Positions 1 to 7,571 of a DNA stretch of 64,000 bases are shown here, piece after piece. A program made the position numbers and the translations under genes. The stretch comes from Natrialba asiatica DSM 12278. GTDB lineage: Archaea > Halobacteriota > Halobacteria > Halobacteriales > Natrialbaceae. Where the stretch lies: assembly GCF_000337555.1 (NCBI RefSeq), contig NZ_AOIO01000040.1, positions 1 to 64,000 of the forward strand. The letters are read 5' to 3'. The notes beneath the pieces were generated by a model. The model ran no database searches. It saw only the letters and a list, made by a program, of their open reading frames with translations, and was not told the DNA's origin. Within the stretch, counting starts at the first letter, position 1; every line of letters begins with the position of its first letter.

Positions 1-24
1 CTCAGAGATGTGTATAAGAGACAG
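1..24. other. Illumina Nextera adapter remnant (not genomic)
   Basis: Positions 6-24 are the 19-bp Tn5 mosaic end used in Nextera libraries, and the bases before it match the end of the read-2 adapter with one difference. Translating it gives the peptides MCIRDS (forward) and VSYTHL (reverse), which are familiar artefacts in automated protein predictions. The true genomic sequence should begin at base 25. No gene start should be placed in this stretch. Confidence 0.93.
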
Positions 25-484
25 CCCAGGTGCCGGCCACCGCCCCGGCCTGCAGGCCGTCGACGAACTCGACGTGCACTCGCCGCTGCTCGCCCACGAC
101 ATCGCGAAGGACGAGGTTCGAACGATCGCCGAACACTACGACCTCTCGGTCGCCGACAAACCCTCGATGGCGTGTCTCTCCTCGCGCATCCCGACCGGGC
201 TCGAAGTCACCGACGACCGACTCACGCGCGTCGAACAAGCCGAAGCCCTGCTTCGACAGTGGGGCTTTGACCAGTTCCGCGTGCGCGATCACGACGGCCT
301 CGCCCGCATCGAGGTCGCCCCGGACGAACTCGACCGTGCGCTCGAGCGCGAGTTCGTCGAAACGGTACGCGACGCGCTCTCGGACCTGGGTTTCGAACAC
401 GTCACGCTCGACCTCCACGGCTACCGAACCGGGAGCGTGAGTCCGGCGACGGACGCCGCTGCCACGACCGAATCCGACGACTGA
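25..484 (+). CDS. larE: LarE-type ATP-dependent sacrificial sulfur transferase, C-terminal part
   Basis: This is the last ~150 residues of a PP-loop ATPase of the LarE family. LarE gives up a cysteine sulfur to build the nickel-pincer cofactor of lactate racemase, or acts in related thiolation reactions. The segment KPSMACLSSRIPTG, followed by the RQWGFDQFRVRDHDGLARIE region, is characteristic of the family C-terminal half. The ATP-binding N-terminal half is lost beyond the contig edge, and the apparent ATG at position 8 belongs to adapter sequence. No larB or larC is visible in the window, so whether the product is truly the nickel-pincer cofactor is open. The call rests on recalled family motifs. 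Confidence 0.8.
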
Positions 485-743
485 CTCCCCGTCTCGGACG
501 ATCTGCCGTACTGGTTTCCCGGCCAACCGCAGACGGCCGCGGGTGCGCCGGAACCGACCGCCAGCGGTCCGTCTCGGACGAGATTACTGATCTGACGAAT
601 CGAGCGAGGACAATCGCACGTTCGACCACAATATAATCCGATTCTCTCTCCGTAATACACCAATAGTACAGATACTGCGAGAGGGACAGACAATATTGCA
701 CAATACGATACGAACGTAGCATCTCCCCGAGTATCACGGATCG

Positions 744-1100
744 ATGGCTGCCGACGTACCGCCCGACTGGACCGTCCACGTCTCCCGGACGTACACGCCC
801 GCCGACACCGACCGAGAATTAGAATACCGTATCTACCGCCACGAATCGGACGACCTGCGGGTAAAGGTCGCCCCCGCCTCCCTCGACGGCGACGACCGGC
901 CGGGATACGCACTGACGGCCACGAGCTACCCCGAACTCGAGTTCAGCGAGACACACCGGATCAGGACCGTCCTGACGTTCGAACGCTGCGCTGAACTCGC
1001 GCGGGATTTCATGGTGCTGTTTTCGACCAGTTACGACGGGGCGGGGTCGCTCGAGACGGCGCGAGAGTATGCGGCCGAGCGGACGCGGTCGCATCGTTGA
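744..1100 (+). CDS. Haloarchaeal hypothetical protein, 118 aa
   Basis: An acidic 118-residue soluble protein with no signal peptide or membrane segment. I do not recognise a domain. Codon use is typical of the genome (strong third-position GC), and the 260 bp upstream shift sharply to AT-rich sequence, as expected for a promoter region. The short C-terminal part (RDFMVLFSTSYDGAGSLETA) and alternating charged and aromatic residues suggest a compact fold. It is transcribed away from larE with no operon partner nearby. A real gene is likely; no function can be given. Confidence 0.7.
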   Translation: MAADVPPDWTVHVSRTYTPADTDRELEYRIYRHESDDLRVKVAPASLDGDDRPGYALTATSYPELEFSETHRIRTVLTFERCAELARDFMVLFSTSYDGAGSLETAREYAAERTRSHR

Positions 1101-1224
1101 GATCCCGCTCGGGGAGGGATCGACGGCGATTCCTGACGGTCAATCGCCAGTGGTAGTGCCGGATCGGAGACAACCACGAGCGCGCAATTGTCCCGTGTGC
1201 GAACGGTTCGCAACACCGAGAGAC

Positions 1225-1232
1225 TTTTTACT
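1225..1232 (+). promoter_or_regulatory. TATA box, leaderless promoter
   Basis: TTTTTACT is centred about 27 bp before the ATG at 1255, which puts the expected transcription start at or next to the start codon. This supports the 1255 start for the membrane protein. Confidence 0.5.
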
Positions 1233-1254
1233 CATAACCGAGTAAGCGATTACG

Positions 1255-1638
1255 ATGATGGAAATGATGTGGCAAGATCTGGTCTTTCTCGCAGGGAGCG
1301 TTCTCTCGATCATCTTCCTCGCACCGACAGTCAAAGATACCTCCGCACGCGTCCCGCTCGGATCAAGCATTCCGTCGATGACGATCGGCGCGATCTACGC
1401 GCTTACGTACGGTACGATGGGGATGACGTTCTCGGCCGCTGGTTCGTTCGGCGTCGCCACCATGTGGTCGCTGGTCGCGTGCTATCGCTCGCCCGGCGAG
1501 CAGAAAGGCGTCCTGAACATCCTGCGGTTTGCTCGAACGATGACCCGGCGCCTTCGCGATCTCGTGGGCACCGCCGTCCCCGGACTCGAAGGCGGACGGA
1601 GCAACGCGCAGTCGGGCCACCAGCAATCCGCTGACTGA
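1255..1638 (+). CDS. Small haloarchaeal membrane protein, 127 aa
   Basis: The N-terminal 80 residues hold about three hydrophobic segments (LVFLAGSVLSIIFLAPTV; the SIPSMTIGAIYALTYGTMGM region; the SFGVATMWSLVACY region). They are followed by a basic, cytoplasmic-looking tail (RFARTMTRRLRDLV) and a polar end. The gene begins with two in-frame methionines, at 1255 and 1258; the TATA box about 27 bp upstream favours a leaderless start at one of these. It resembles small conserved haloarchaeal membrane proteins of unknown role. No partner gene suggests a function. Confidence 0.7.
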   Translation: MMEMMWQDLVFLAGSVLSIIFLAPTVKDTSARVPLGSSIPSMTIGAIYALTYGTMGMTFSAAGSFGVATMWSLVACYRSPGEQKGVLNILRFARTMTRRLRDLVGTAVPGLEGGRSNAQSGHQQSAD

Positions 1639-1720
1639 CGCTCGTTGCACGTTACGATCTTTTCCCTTCGAACTCGCGAATCGATCGCGCGTTCGAACTC
1701 TCGACGGTATCCCGACGACG

Positions 1721-3505
1721 TTAATCGTCCGACGATACCGGGGTTTCACTCGCCGCGGATGACCCCGCCTCCGCGAACGGATACCACGCCTGTTTCCCGT
1801 CCGTCATATAGGGAGCCTCGAAGTCGGTCTCCTCGGGCTCGCAGAACTCGACGAGTTGTTCCTCGGCCGTCGCGTCGACCCACTGGCGGAACGTCTGTCC
1901 CCGAGCGGTTTCCGTTTGCGAACTCTGTTCGCGATGAGCCGCGTAGGCCTCGAGCAGGTTCCGGATCGCGCCGGGAGCCTCGTCGGCCGGCACGCGTTGA
2001 CGCACCCAGTCGATGAAGGACGGATCTTCGCCGACACCGCCGCCGACGCCGATGTCGAAGGCCTCGACCATCTCGCCGTTCTTCCGGGCGCGCATCCCCT
2101 GGAGTCCGATGTCGGCGGTCATCGCCTGTCCGCAGTCGGCGGTACAGCCGGAGTAGTGTATCTTGATTTTACCGACGTCGTCGGGGAGGTCGACGGTCTT
2201 GTTGAACCAGCGCAGCATCCGCGCCATCCGCCCCTTCGTCTCGGTCAGCGCGATCGAACAGAACTCGGTGCCGGTACAGGCCATCGCACCGCGCTCGAAC
2301 GGACTCGGCTCGGCGGGGTACGCCTCGAGCAGCGGTTCTGCGAGCAGCCCCTCGAGTTCGTCGTCGGCCACGTCGACGATGACGGGGTTCTGCCGGCGGG
2401 TGAGCCGTACCTCTCCGGAACCGTACTCGGCGGCGAGGTCGGCCAGTTCGACGGCATCGTCGGCCGGCAGGCGACCGACGGGGACGCTCAAGCCGACGTA
2501 GTTGCGGCCGTCCCGCTGGTCGCCGACGCCGACGTGGTCGTGCTGGCCGTCTTCGACGGGGCGACCGGCGTTGTAAGTGTACCCCGTCCGGAAGTCCTCG
2601 CCCGCGGTGTGCATCTCGAAGCCGACGTACTCGTCCTGAAGCGTCTCGCGGATCTTCTCCATACCCCAGTCCTCGGCGAAGAACCGGGCGCGGTTCTTCG
2701 AGCGGTTCTGGCGACCGCCGTACTCGTGGTAGAGTTCGACGAAGCCGCGGCCGACCGCGTAGGCGTTTTCGGGTCGGACGAACACGTCGAGCGGGGTCGC
2801 CGCGCGGGGCTGACGACCGCCGAGACCGCCGCCGATGCGGACGTTGAACCCGCGGACCCGCTCGCCGTCTAACTCCTTGATCGCTGGCTCGAACCCGATA
2901 TCGTTGATCGAATCCTGTGCGCAACCGACCGTACACCCCGACACGCTGATGTTGAACTTTCGGGGCATGTTCGCGAGTTCGTCGTCGCCGCGCAGTTCCT
3001 CCTCGAAGCGCTCGAGGAGGGGCCCCGACTCGACGAACTCCTCGGCCTTGCCGTGGAGCGGACAGCCGGAAATGTTGCGCATCGTGTCCCCGCCCGAAGA
3101 GCGCGTGTGGACGCCCACCGACTCGAGCGTCTCCCAGATTTCGGGGACGTCTTCCAGATCGATCCAGTGCAACTGGACGGACTGGCGCGTCGTCAGGTCG
3201 AGCCACCCGTTGCCGAACTCGGGGTTCTCGACCGGGCCCGTCGCGTAGTCGCGGGCGACCTCGGCGATCGCGCGCAACTGTCCCGGTTCGAGGACGCCGC
3301 TCGCGTTGGTCAGGCGCATCATGAAGTACGATTCCTGGCCGTCGCGCTGGTGGAACAGCCCCCAGAACTTGAAGCGGGTGAACCACTCCTCGCGCTCGTC
3401 CGCTGGAATCGCCTCGAAGCCGCCGTTTGCGGCGAACTCGAGGATGTGCTCGCGGACCTCGTCGCCGTAGCATCCCTCCTTGATTCCCTCCTTCTTATGC
3501 GCCAT
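1721..3505 (-). CDS. nasD: Assimilatory ferredoxin-nitrite reductase (siroheme, 4Fe-4S)
   Basis: Reduces nitrite to ammonium with six electrons from ferredoxin in the cytoplasm. The protein has the duplicated nitrite/sulfite reductase layout: a ferredoxin-like half domain (ESYFMMRLTNASG region), a catalytic domain, then both repeated. The four cysteines that hold the 4Fe-4S cluster bridged to siroheme are visible as C-x5-C (CTGTEFC, about residue 408) and C-x3-C (CTADC, about 452). I start at the ATG at 3505 (MAHKKEGIKEG). The frame stays open to 3565, but the extra 20 residues are not family-like. It lies downstream of nasA on the same strand with a 376-bp gap, so it probably has its own promoter. 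Sulfite reductase is the alternative; the nasA neighbour makes nitrite more likely. Confidence 0.88.
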   Translation of the reverse strand: MAHKKEGIKEGCYGDEVREHILEFAANGGFEAIPADEREEWFTRFKFWGLFHQRDGQESYFMMRLTNASGVLEPGQLRAIAEVARDYATGPVENPEFGNGWLDLTTRQSVQLHWIDLEDVPEIWETLESVGVHTRSSGGDTMRNISGCPLHGKAEEFVESGPLLERFEEELRGDDELANMPRKFNISVSGCTVGCAQDSINDIGFEPAIKELDGERVRGFNVRIGGGLGGRQPRAATPLDVFVRPENAYAVGRGFVELYHEYGGRQNRSKNRARFFAEDWGMEKIRETLQDEYVGFEMHTAGEDFRTGYTYNAGRPVEDGQHDHVGVGDQRDGRNYVGLSVPVGRLPADDAVELADLAAEYGSGEVRLTRRQNPVIVDVADDELEGLLAEPLLEAYPAEPSPFERGAMACTGTEFCSIALTETKGRMARMLRWFNKTVDLPDDVGKIKIHYSGCTADCGQAMTADIGLQGMRARKNGEMVEAFDIGVGGGVGEDPSFIDWVRQRVPADEAPGAIRNLLEAYAAHREQSSQTETARGQTFRQWVDATAEEQLVEFCEPEETDFEAPYMTDGKQAWYPFAEAGSSAASETPVSSDD

Positions 3506-3881
3506 CGCAAACCACCGCCGGAGGAATTGAACGATCGAACCCGACGACACGGGATTTGTCACCAAACATATTTCGAGTCACGGTAGAACGACACGATAGT
3601 GAGGAATATAATGCTAATCGTTGACATACATCTCTTTTTCGCCCCGTTTAATCGAATAGCGCAGATGTTCAATCGAATATGGTCTGTATTAGGGTGTATA
3701 TCCGAAGGAAGTGGCCCACTCTTTTGGGATTGGGCAGCACTCGCCACGTGGCGAATACGCCTCGTTGGACGGAGAACGCGACACCTATCGACGGAAAGAT
3801 CCACTCACGAGAACGGTCGGTTCGGAAGCGACAGTGGAGACACGTCCCCGTCGAAAACCGGCCCGCAGTAACGGACGATCG
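3506..3881. other. nasA-nasD intergenic region, AT-rich
   Basis: No gene is supported in these 376 bases. Composition shifts to AT-rich between about 3590 and 3720, typical of a haloarchaeal control region, and holds the 13-mer direct repeat described at 3646-3679. On the minus strand, candidate TATA-like runs occur near 3602-3613 (rc of GGAATATAATGC) and 3565-3575. The part nearest nasA (3740-3881) has ordinary composition. Confidence 0.5.
3646..3679 (-). promoter_or_regulatory. Direct repeat, candidate nitrate-regulator site
   Basis: GTTTAATCGAATA (3646-3658) and GTTCAATCGAATA (3667-3679) match at 12 of 13 positions and are 21 bp apart, two turns of B-DNA on the same face. A related copy in the opposite orientation, TATTCGTTTACAA at 6181-6193, lies upstream of nasA and matches 10 of 13 positions of the reverse complement. 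Regulation is inferred only from position and repetition. Confidence 0.4.
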
Positions 3882-6053
3882 CTATCGTGAACTCGGCGTC
3901 GCAACCGGCCTGTTCTCGCGAGTTCGCGCTGGTTCGAGTCGCACCGCACACTGTTTGAAGTGGGGTTCCTTCGAGCGCGGATCGACGACCGGCAGCGTGA
4001 GGTCGTTGACCGCCGGGTGATGAATAGGAAGCCAGACGACACCGTCGGGAATCGACTCGTCGGGTTCGAGTCTGACGCGGACCGACGCACGCCGCGAGAC
4101 GACGCGGCCGTCCTGAGCGGAGAGAACCGCGTCGTCCGCGGTCGTTGCGTCGGCTTCCGTCGAGGCTTGTCCCTCCTCCCCGAGTTCAGTCGCGAACGCG
4201 AGCGCCGTCGCGGGACTGACGCGGGCGACGGGGGCGTCCGCGTCGGACGAACGGGTGCGAACGCCGGTGTTGTACGCGTCGGGCTGCCGGCCCGTCGTCA
4301 GCGTGAGCGGGAATTCTTCATCGGGCGGCTCTGGAACGGGAGCAGTCTGGCCAGCCGAAAATCGTGCGCGTCCAGACGGCGTCGGGAACGACCACGATTC
4401 CGCGACACCGTCCCGGTCATTGGCCGACAACTCGGATTCGTAGTACCGATAGCCACCCGCCGCGTCCGTCTCGGGCGCGGGCCAGCGGACCGCCACGTCT
4501 CGCTCGAGGCGCTCGTAGCAGATCCCCGAGAGATCGGCGTCGGTTCCCGCGGTCAGTGCCGCGAGTTCGTCGAAGACCGTTTCGGGTGTCGGCGACTCGT
4601 CGAACAGGCCGGGCGCGAGTCGCGACGCGAGCGTGCCGATCAGGTCGAGATCGGATTTGACGCCGGCGGGCGTCTCCGTTGCGGCGCGGACGCGAGAGAC
4701 GGTCCGTTCCATGTTCATCGTCGTCCCCTCGGACTCGCCCCAGGTCGCCGCCGGCAACACGACATCTGCGAGTTCGACCGTCTCGCTGCGGAAGGCGTCC
4801 TGAACGAGGAGGAACGACTCTGCAAGCCGCTCGCGAACGCCCGTCGCGTCGGGCATCCCCGCGGCGGGGTTCGTCGCAACGGCGTAAACGGCCGACACAT
4901 CCTCGCCGATCGCATCGGCGATGCCGACGGGCCCCGGCCCGGGATCGTCCGGGAGTCGCGAGAGGGGAACGTCCCAGGCGTCGGCGACGAACTCGCGGTG
5001 CTCGGGCGCGTCGAACGGCCGGTGGCCGGGCCAGGACCCTTTCGACGAACACACGCGCGTTCCCATCGAGTTCGCCTGGCCGGTGAGCGAGAACGGACCC
5101 GACCCGGGCCGGAGGTTCCCCGTCGCGAGACAGCAATCGATCAGCGCGCCCGCGGTCGCGGTGCCGTTGACGCTCTGGTTGACGCCCATCCCCCAGTAGA
5201 CGAGCGTCGACGCGTCGAACGCCGCCGCGAGTCGATCCACGTCGGCCGTCGAGACGCCCGCGCGCTCGGCTGCCGCGGACGCATCGGGAAGGCGCTCGCG
5301 GAGCTCCTCGAATCCCGCCGTCGCCCTCTCGATGAACTCGTCGTCGAGGCGATCAGTTTCGACGAGTCGCACGAGAACTGCGCGAGCGAGGGCGAGATCG
5401 CCGCCGGGGTCGGGTGCGACGTGGCAGTCGGCAACGTCGGTCGTCTCGCTTGCGACCGGATCGACGACGAGCAGTTCGGAGTCGTCCTCGTCGACCGATT
5501 GCTGAATCCAACGAAACAGAACCGGGTGCGCAGCAGCGGGGTTTGCGCCCCAGACGAGGTGCGTCTGAGCTGCCGGGACGTCGTCGTACGTCGGCGGCGG
5601 CGCGTCGCTGCCGAAAGCGTCGTAGTAGGCGGTGACGGCCGAGGCCATACACAGGGTCGTGTTGGCGTCGTAGTATCGGGTTCCGAAGCCGCCGCGGGCG
5701 AGTTTCCCGAGCGCGTAGGCGGCTTCGTTGGTCTGTTGCCCGCTGCCGAGGACCGCGACGCTGGCGGCGTCGTTTTCGAGCGCTTGGCCGAGTCCGGCCG
5801 TCGCGCGCTCGAGGGCGGTCTCCCAGGTGGTCGGGACGAGTTCACCGTCGCGGCGGACGAGCGGGCGGGTGAGCCACTGGCCGTCGGGATCGGCAGTCTC
5901 GCGGATGCCGCGCTGGCAGGCGAGGCCGCGGTTGACCGGGTGAGCCGGATCGCCGCGGACGATATCGAGTCCGTAGCCCTGTTCGACCGGTTGCTGGACG
6001 TGTCCACAGCCGACGGCACAGCGCATACAGGTGGTTGGAACCGGGTCGGTCAC
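3882..6053 (-). CDS. nasA: Assimilatory nitrate reductase, molybdopterin catalytic subunit
   Basis: Reduces nitrate to nitrite in the cytoplasm with a Mo-bis-MGD cofactor and an N-terminal 4Fe-4S cluster. The cluster ligands are CMRCAVGC followed by the cysteine in GLACQRG. The molybdenum-ligand cysteine is in the TTLCMASAV segment, as in NasA/NapA-type enzymes. The molybdopterin dinucleotide-binding domain closes the protein (LTLTTGRQPDAYNTGVRTRS region). I place the start at the GTG at 6053, which gives VTDPVPTTCMRC, close to the cluster as in haloarchaeal NasA. The frame is open to a GTG at 6167, near a weak TATA, so a longer form cannot be excluded. nasD follows 376 bp downstream. No nitrate transporter or MobA gene is adjacent. 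Confidence 0.88.
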   Translation of the reverse strand: MTDPVPTTCMRCAVGCGHVQQPVEQGYGLDIVRGDPAHPVNRGLACQRGIRETADPDGQWLTRPLVRRDGELVPTTWETALERATAGLGQALENDAASVAVLGSGQQTNEAAYALGKLARGGFGTRYYDANTTLCMASAVTAYYDAFGSDAPPPTYDDVPAAQTHLVWGANPAAAHPVLFRWIQQSVDEDDSELLVVDPVASETTDVADCHVAPDPGGDLALARAVLVRLVETDRLDDEFIERATAGFEELRERLPDASAAAERAGVSTADVDRLAAAFDASTLVYWGMGVNQSVNGTATAGALIDCCLATGNLRPGSGPFSLTGQANSMGTRVCSSKGSWPGHRPFDAPEHREFVADAWDVPLSRLPDDPGPGPVGIADAIGEDVSAVYAVATNPAAGMPDATGVRERLAESFLLVQDAFRSETVELADVVLPAATWGESEGTTMNMERTVSRVRAATETPAGVKSDLDLIGTLASRLAPGLFDESPTPETVFDELAALTAGTDADLSGICYERLERDVAVRWPAPETDAAGGYRYYESELSANDRDGVAESWSFPTPSGRARFSAGQTAPVPEPPDEEFPLTLTTGRQPDAYNTGVRTRSSDADAPVARVSPATALAFATELGEEGQASTEADATTADDAVLSAQDGRVVSRRASVRVRLEPDESIPDGVVWLPIHHPAVNDLTLPVVDPRSKEPHFKQCAVRLEPARTRENRPVATPSSR

Positions 6054-6403
6054 GCCGCCCACCTCGCGGGGCGACGAGGCGTTCGTCCGCGTCCCGAAAG
6101 GGGAGACGCGGAGTACCCCCGTCGGTTCACAATCTCGTACATAGGAACGGAAAGATAGTATAGACACAACACCTAAACGGTATTCGTTTACAAATGATTG
6201 GTTTTGGTGCTATAAGACACATATCCATCGATATAGAAACGGATACCGAGAATATAAGGGGCGAAATCAGACGAAGGCTGCCGATGACTGACCGAACGGG
6301 TACCAGCGGGCGCGTGGGCTGGCGAGAAGAACGTAGAGAAGATGTAGCGTAGGCGCGACTAAACGTCGACTGAAAGGCGGAAAAACGGGACGACCGACCG
6401 ATC

Positions 6404-7396
6404 TCACTCGGTCCCGACCCACTTCAGGATGAACAGCGTTCCCTCGAACAGGAGGATCATCGTGATCCCGACGATAATGGGGGCCATCCCCGTCGGGTCG
6501 AACGTGAACATGAACGCCAGTCCGAAGAAGGCCGCCCAGAAGTACAGCCGCTTGCTGACGAGCCAGCGACGGGTCGTCACGCCCATCATAATCGCGAGCA
6601 TTATAAAGAGCGGAATCTGGAAGACGACGGCGAGAAAGCCGATTAGCGTGATTATCAGGTCGAACGTATCACCGAGTGCATAAGCGATCTCTGCACTGCC
6701 TTCCGCGTAGAACGTGAAGTACTCGAAGAGCACCGGCAACACCAGCACGTAGGAGAACAACATCCCGACGCCGGCAAGAACCACGCTCGTCGGGACAGCC
6801 GCGAGGTAGTACTTGCGCTCGTGCGGATACAGCCCCGGTTTCATGAAGCGATAACACTGGTAGACGAACATCGGCAGCGCTGCCATGATCCCGAGCAGCG
6901 TAGAGACCTTAATTCGTGTCAACCACAGTTCGAGCGGCTGGTAAATATGGGGTAACGGCACCTCCTCTGCCGCGTACGGGAACACGTTGTACCAGATGTG
7001 CTCGATCGCCCACGAGGCACCCAGTAACCCGATCGCCGTCCCCGCAGAACCGAAGAGCAGGACCACGGCAAATCGGAGCACCATCTCCTCGATGTGGTCC
7101 GCAAGCGGCATTTCCTCGTCGTCCGGGGGCGTCGAGATTCCGCCGACATCGTCGTCCGGATCAGGGTACTCGGGGTTCCCCGTTCCCGATCCGGTCCCCG
7201 TCCCCGAGTCGTGGCCACCGCCGACGACTCCCTCACCGTCGGTTTCGACCGGCGGATTGGCATCGGTCCCGGTCGACGCCTCGGGTGAACTCGAAGGCGA
7301 CGCTTCCGATGGCGGGTGCTCCTCGTCGGACCCGCCGTCTTCACGTGGTTCGTCGGGGTCCACACCGTCCCCCGTCTCCGCCGACTCGTCCGGCAT
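6404..7396 (-). CDS. tatC: Sec-independent translocase subunit TatC (single-domain, TatCo type)
   Basis: Membrane component that recognises the twin-arginine signal of folded exported proteins. After a ~100-residue acidic, low-complexity cytoplasmic N-terminus (rich in D, E, S, G, T), the typical six-span TatC core begins at about residue 110 (PLADHIEEMVLRF) with the conserved YQPLELWLTRIKVS loop and the FVYQCYRFMKPGLYPHERK segment. Start is the ATG at 7396, with the TATA-like element at 7423-7429 about 29 bp upstream. Divergent to the double TatC at 7572, an arrangement known from haloarchaea. No TatA gene is in the window. Confidence 0.93.
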   Translation of the reverse strand: MPDESAETGDGVDPDEPREDGGSDEEHPPSEASPSSSPEASTGTDANPPVETDGEGVVGGGHDSGTGTGSGTGNPEYPDPDDDVGGISTPPDDEEMPLADHIEEMVLRFAVVLLFGSAGTAIGLLGASWAIEHIWYNVFPYAAEEVPLPHIYQPLELWLTRIKVSTLLGIMAALPMFVYQCYRFMKPGLYPHERKYYLAAVPTSVVLAGVGMLFSYVLVLPVLFEYFTFYAEGSAEIAYALGDTFDLIITLIGFLAVVFQIPLFIMLAIMMGVTTRRWLVSKRLYFWAAFFGLAFMFTFDPTGMAPIIVGITMILLFEGTLFILKWVGTE

Positions 7397-7422
7397 CTAT
7401 CGGGATATAGATAGGCGGGCGG

Positions 7423-7429
7423 TTATAGG
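7423..7429 (-). promoter_or_regulatory. TATA box of tatC
   Basis: The minus-strand element CCTATAACC is centred about 29 bp before the tatC ATG at 7396, fitting a leaderless or short-leader transcript. Confidence 0.5.
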
Positions 7430-7571
7430 CCTTTTTCTTGTGTGCACTGGGTCATGGTACCAATAGGCACATTTATCAGCGTCGGTCGCCGTCGAATACG
7501 GTGAACGAGCACGACGCGCGGTAGGAGACTCGAAAGGTTGATAACTGGATGTCAGTTACCCATGGTAGTAA

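Noticed and set aside
8-270. ORFs with N-termini MCIRDS and MYKRQ at the window start
   Set aside because: Their first residues come from the Nextera adapter; only the larE frame after base 25 is real.
3960-6158. 732-codon plus-strand ORF opposite nasA
   Set aside because: Antisense open frame caused by GC-rich codons of nasA; Arg-rich, no domain, no promoter.
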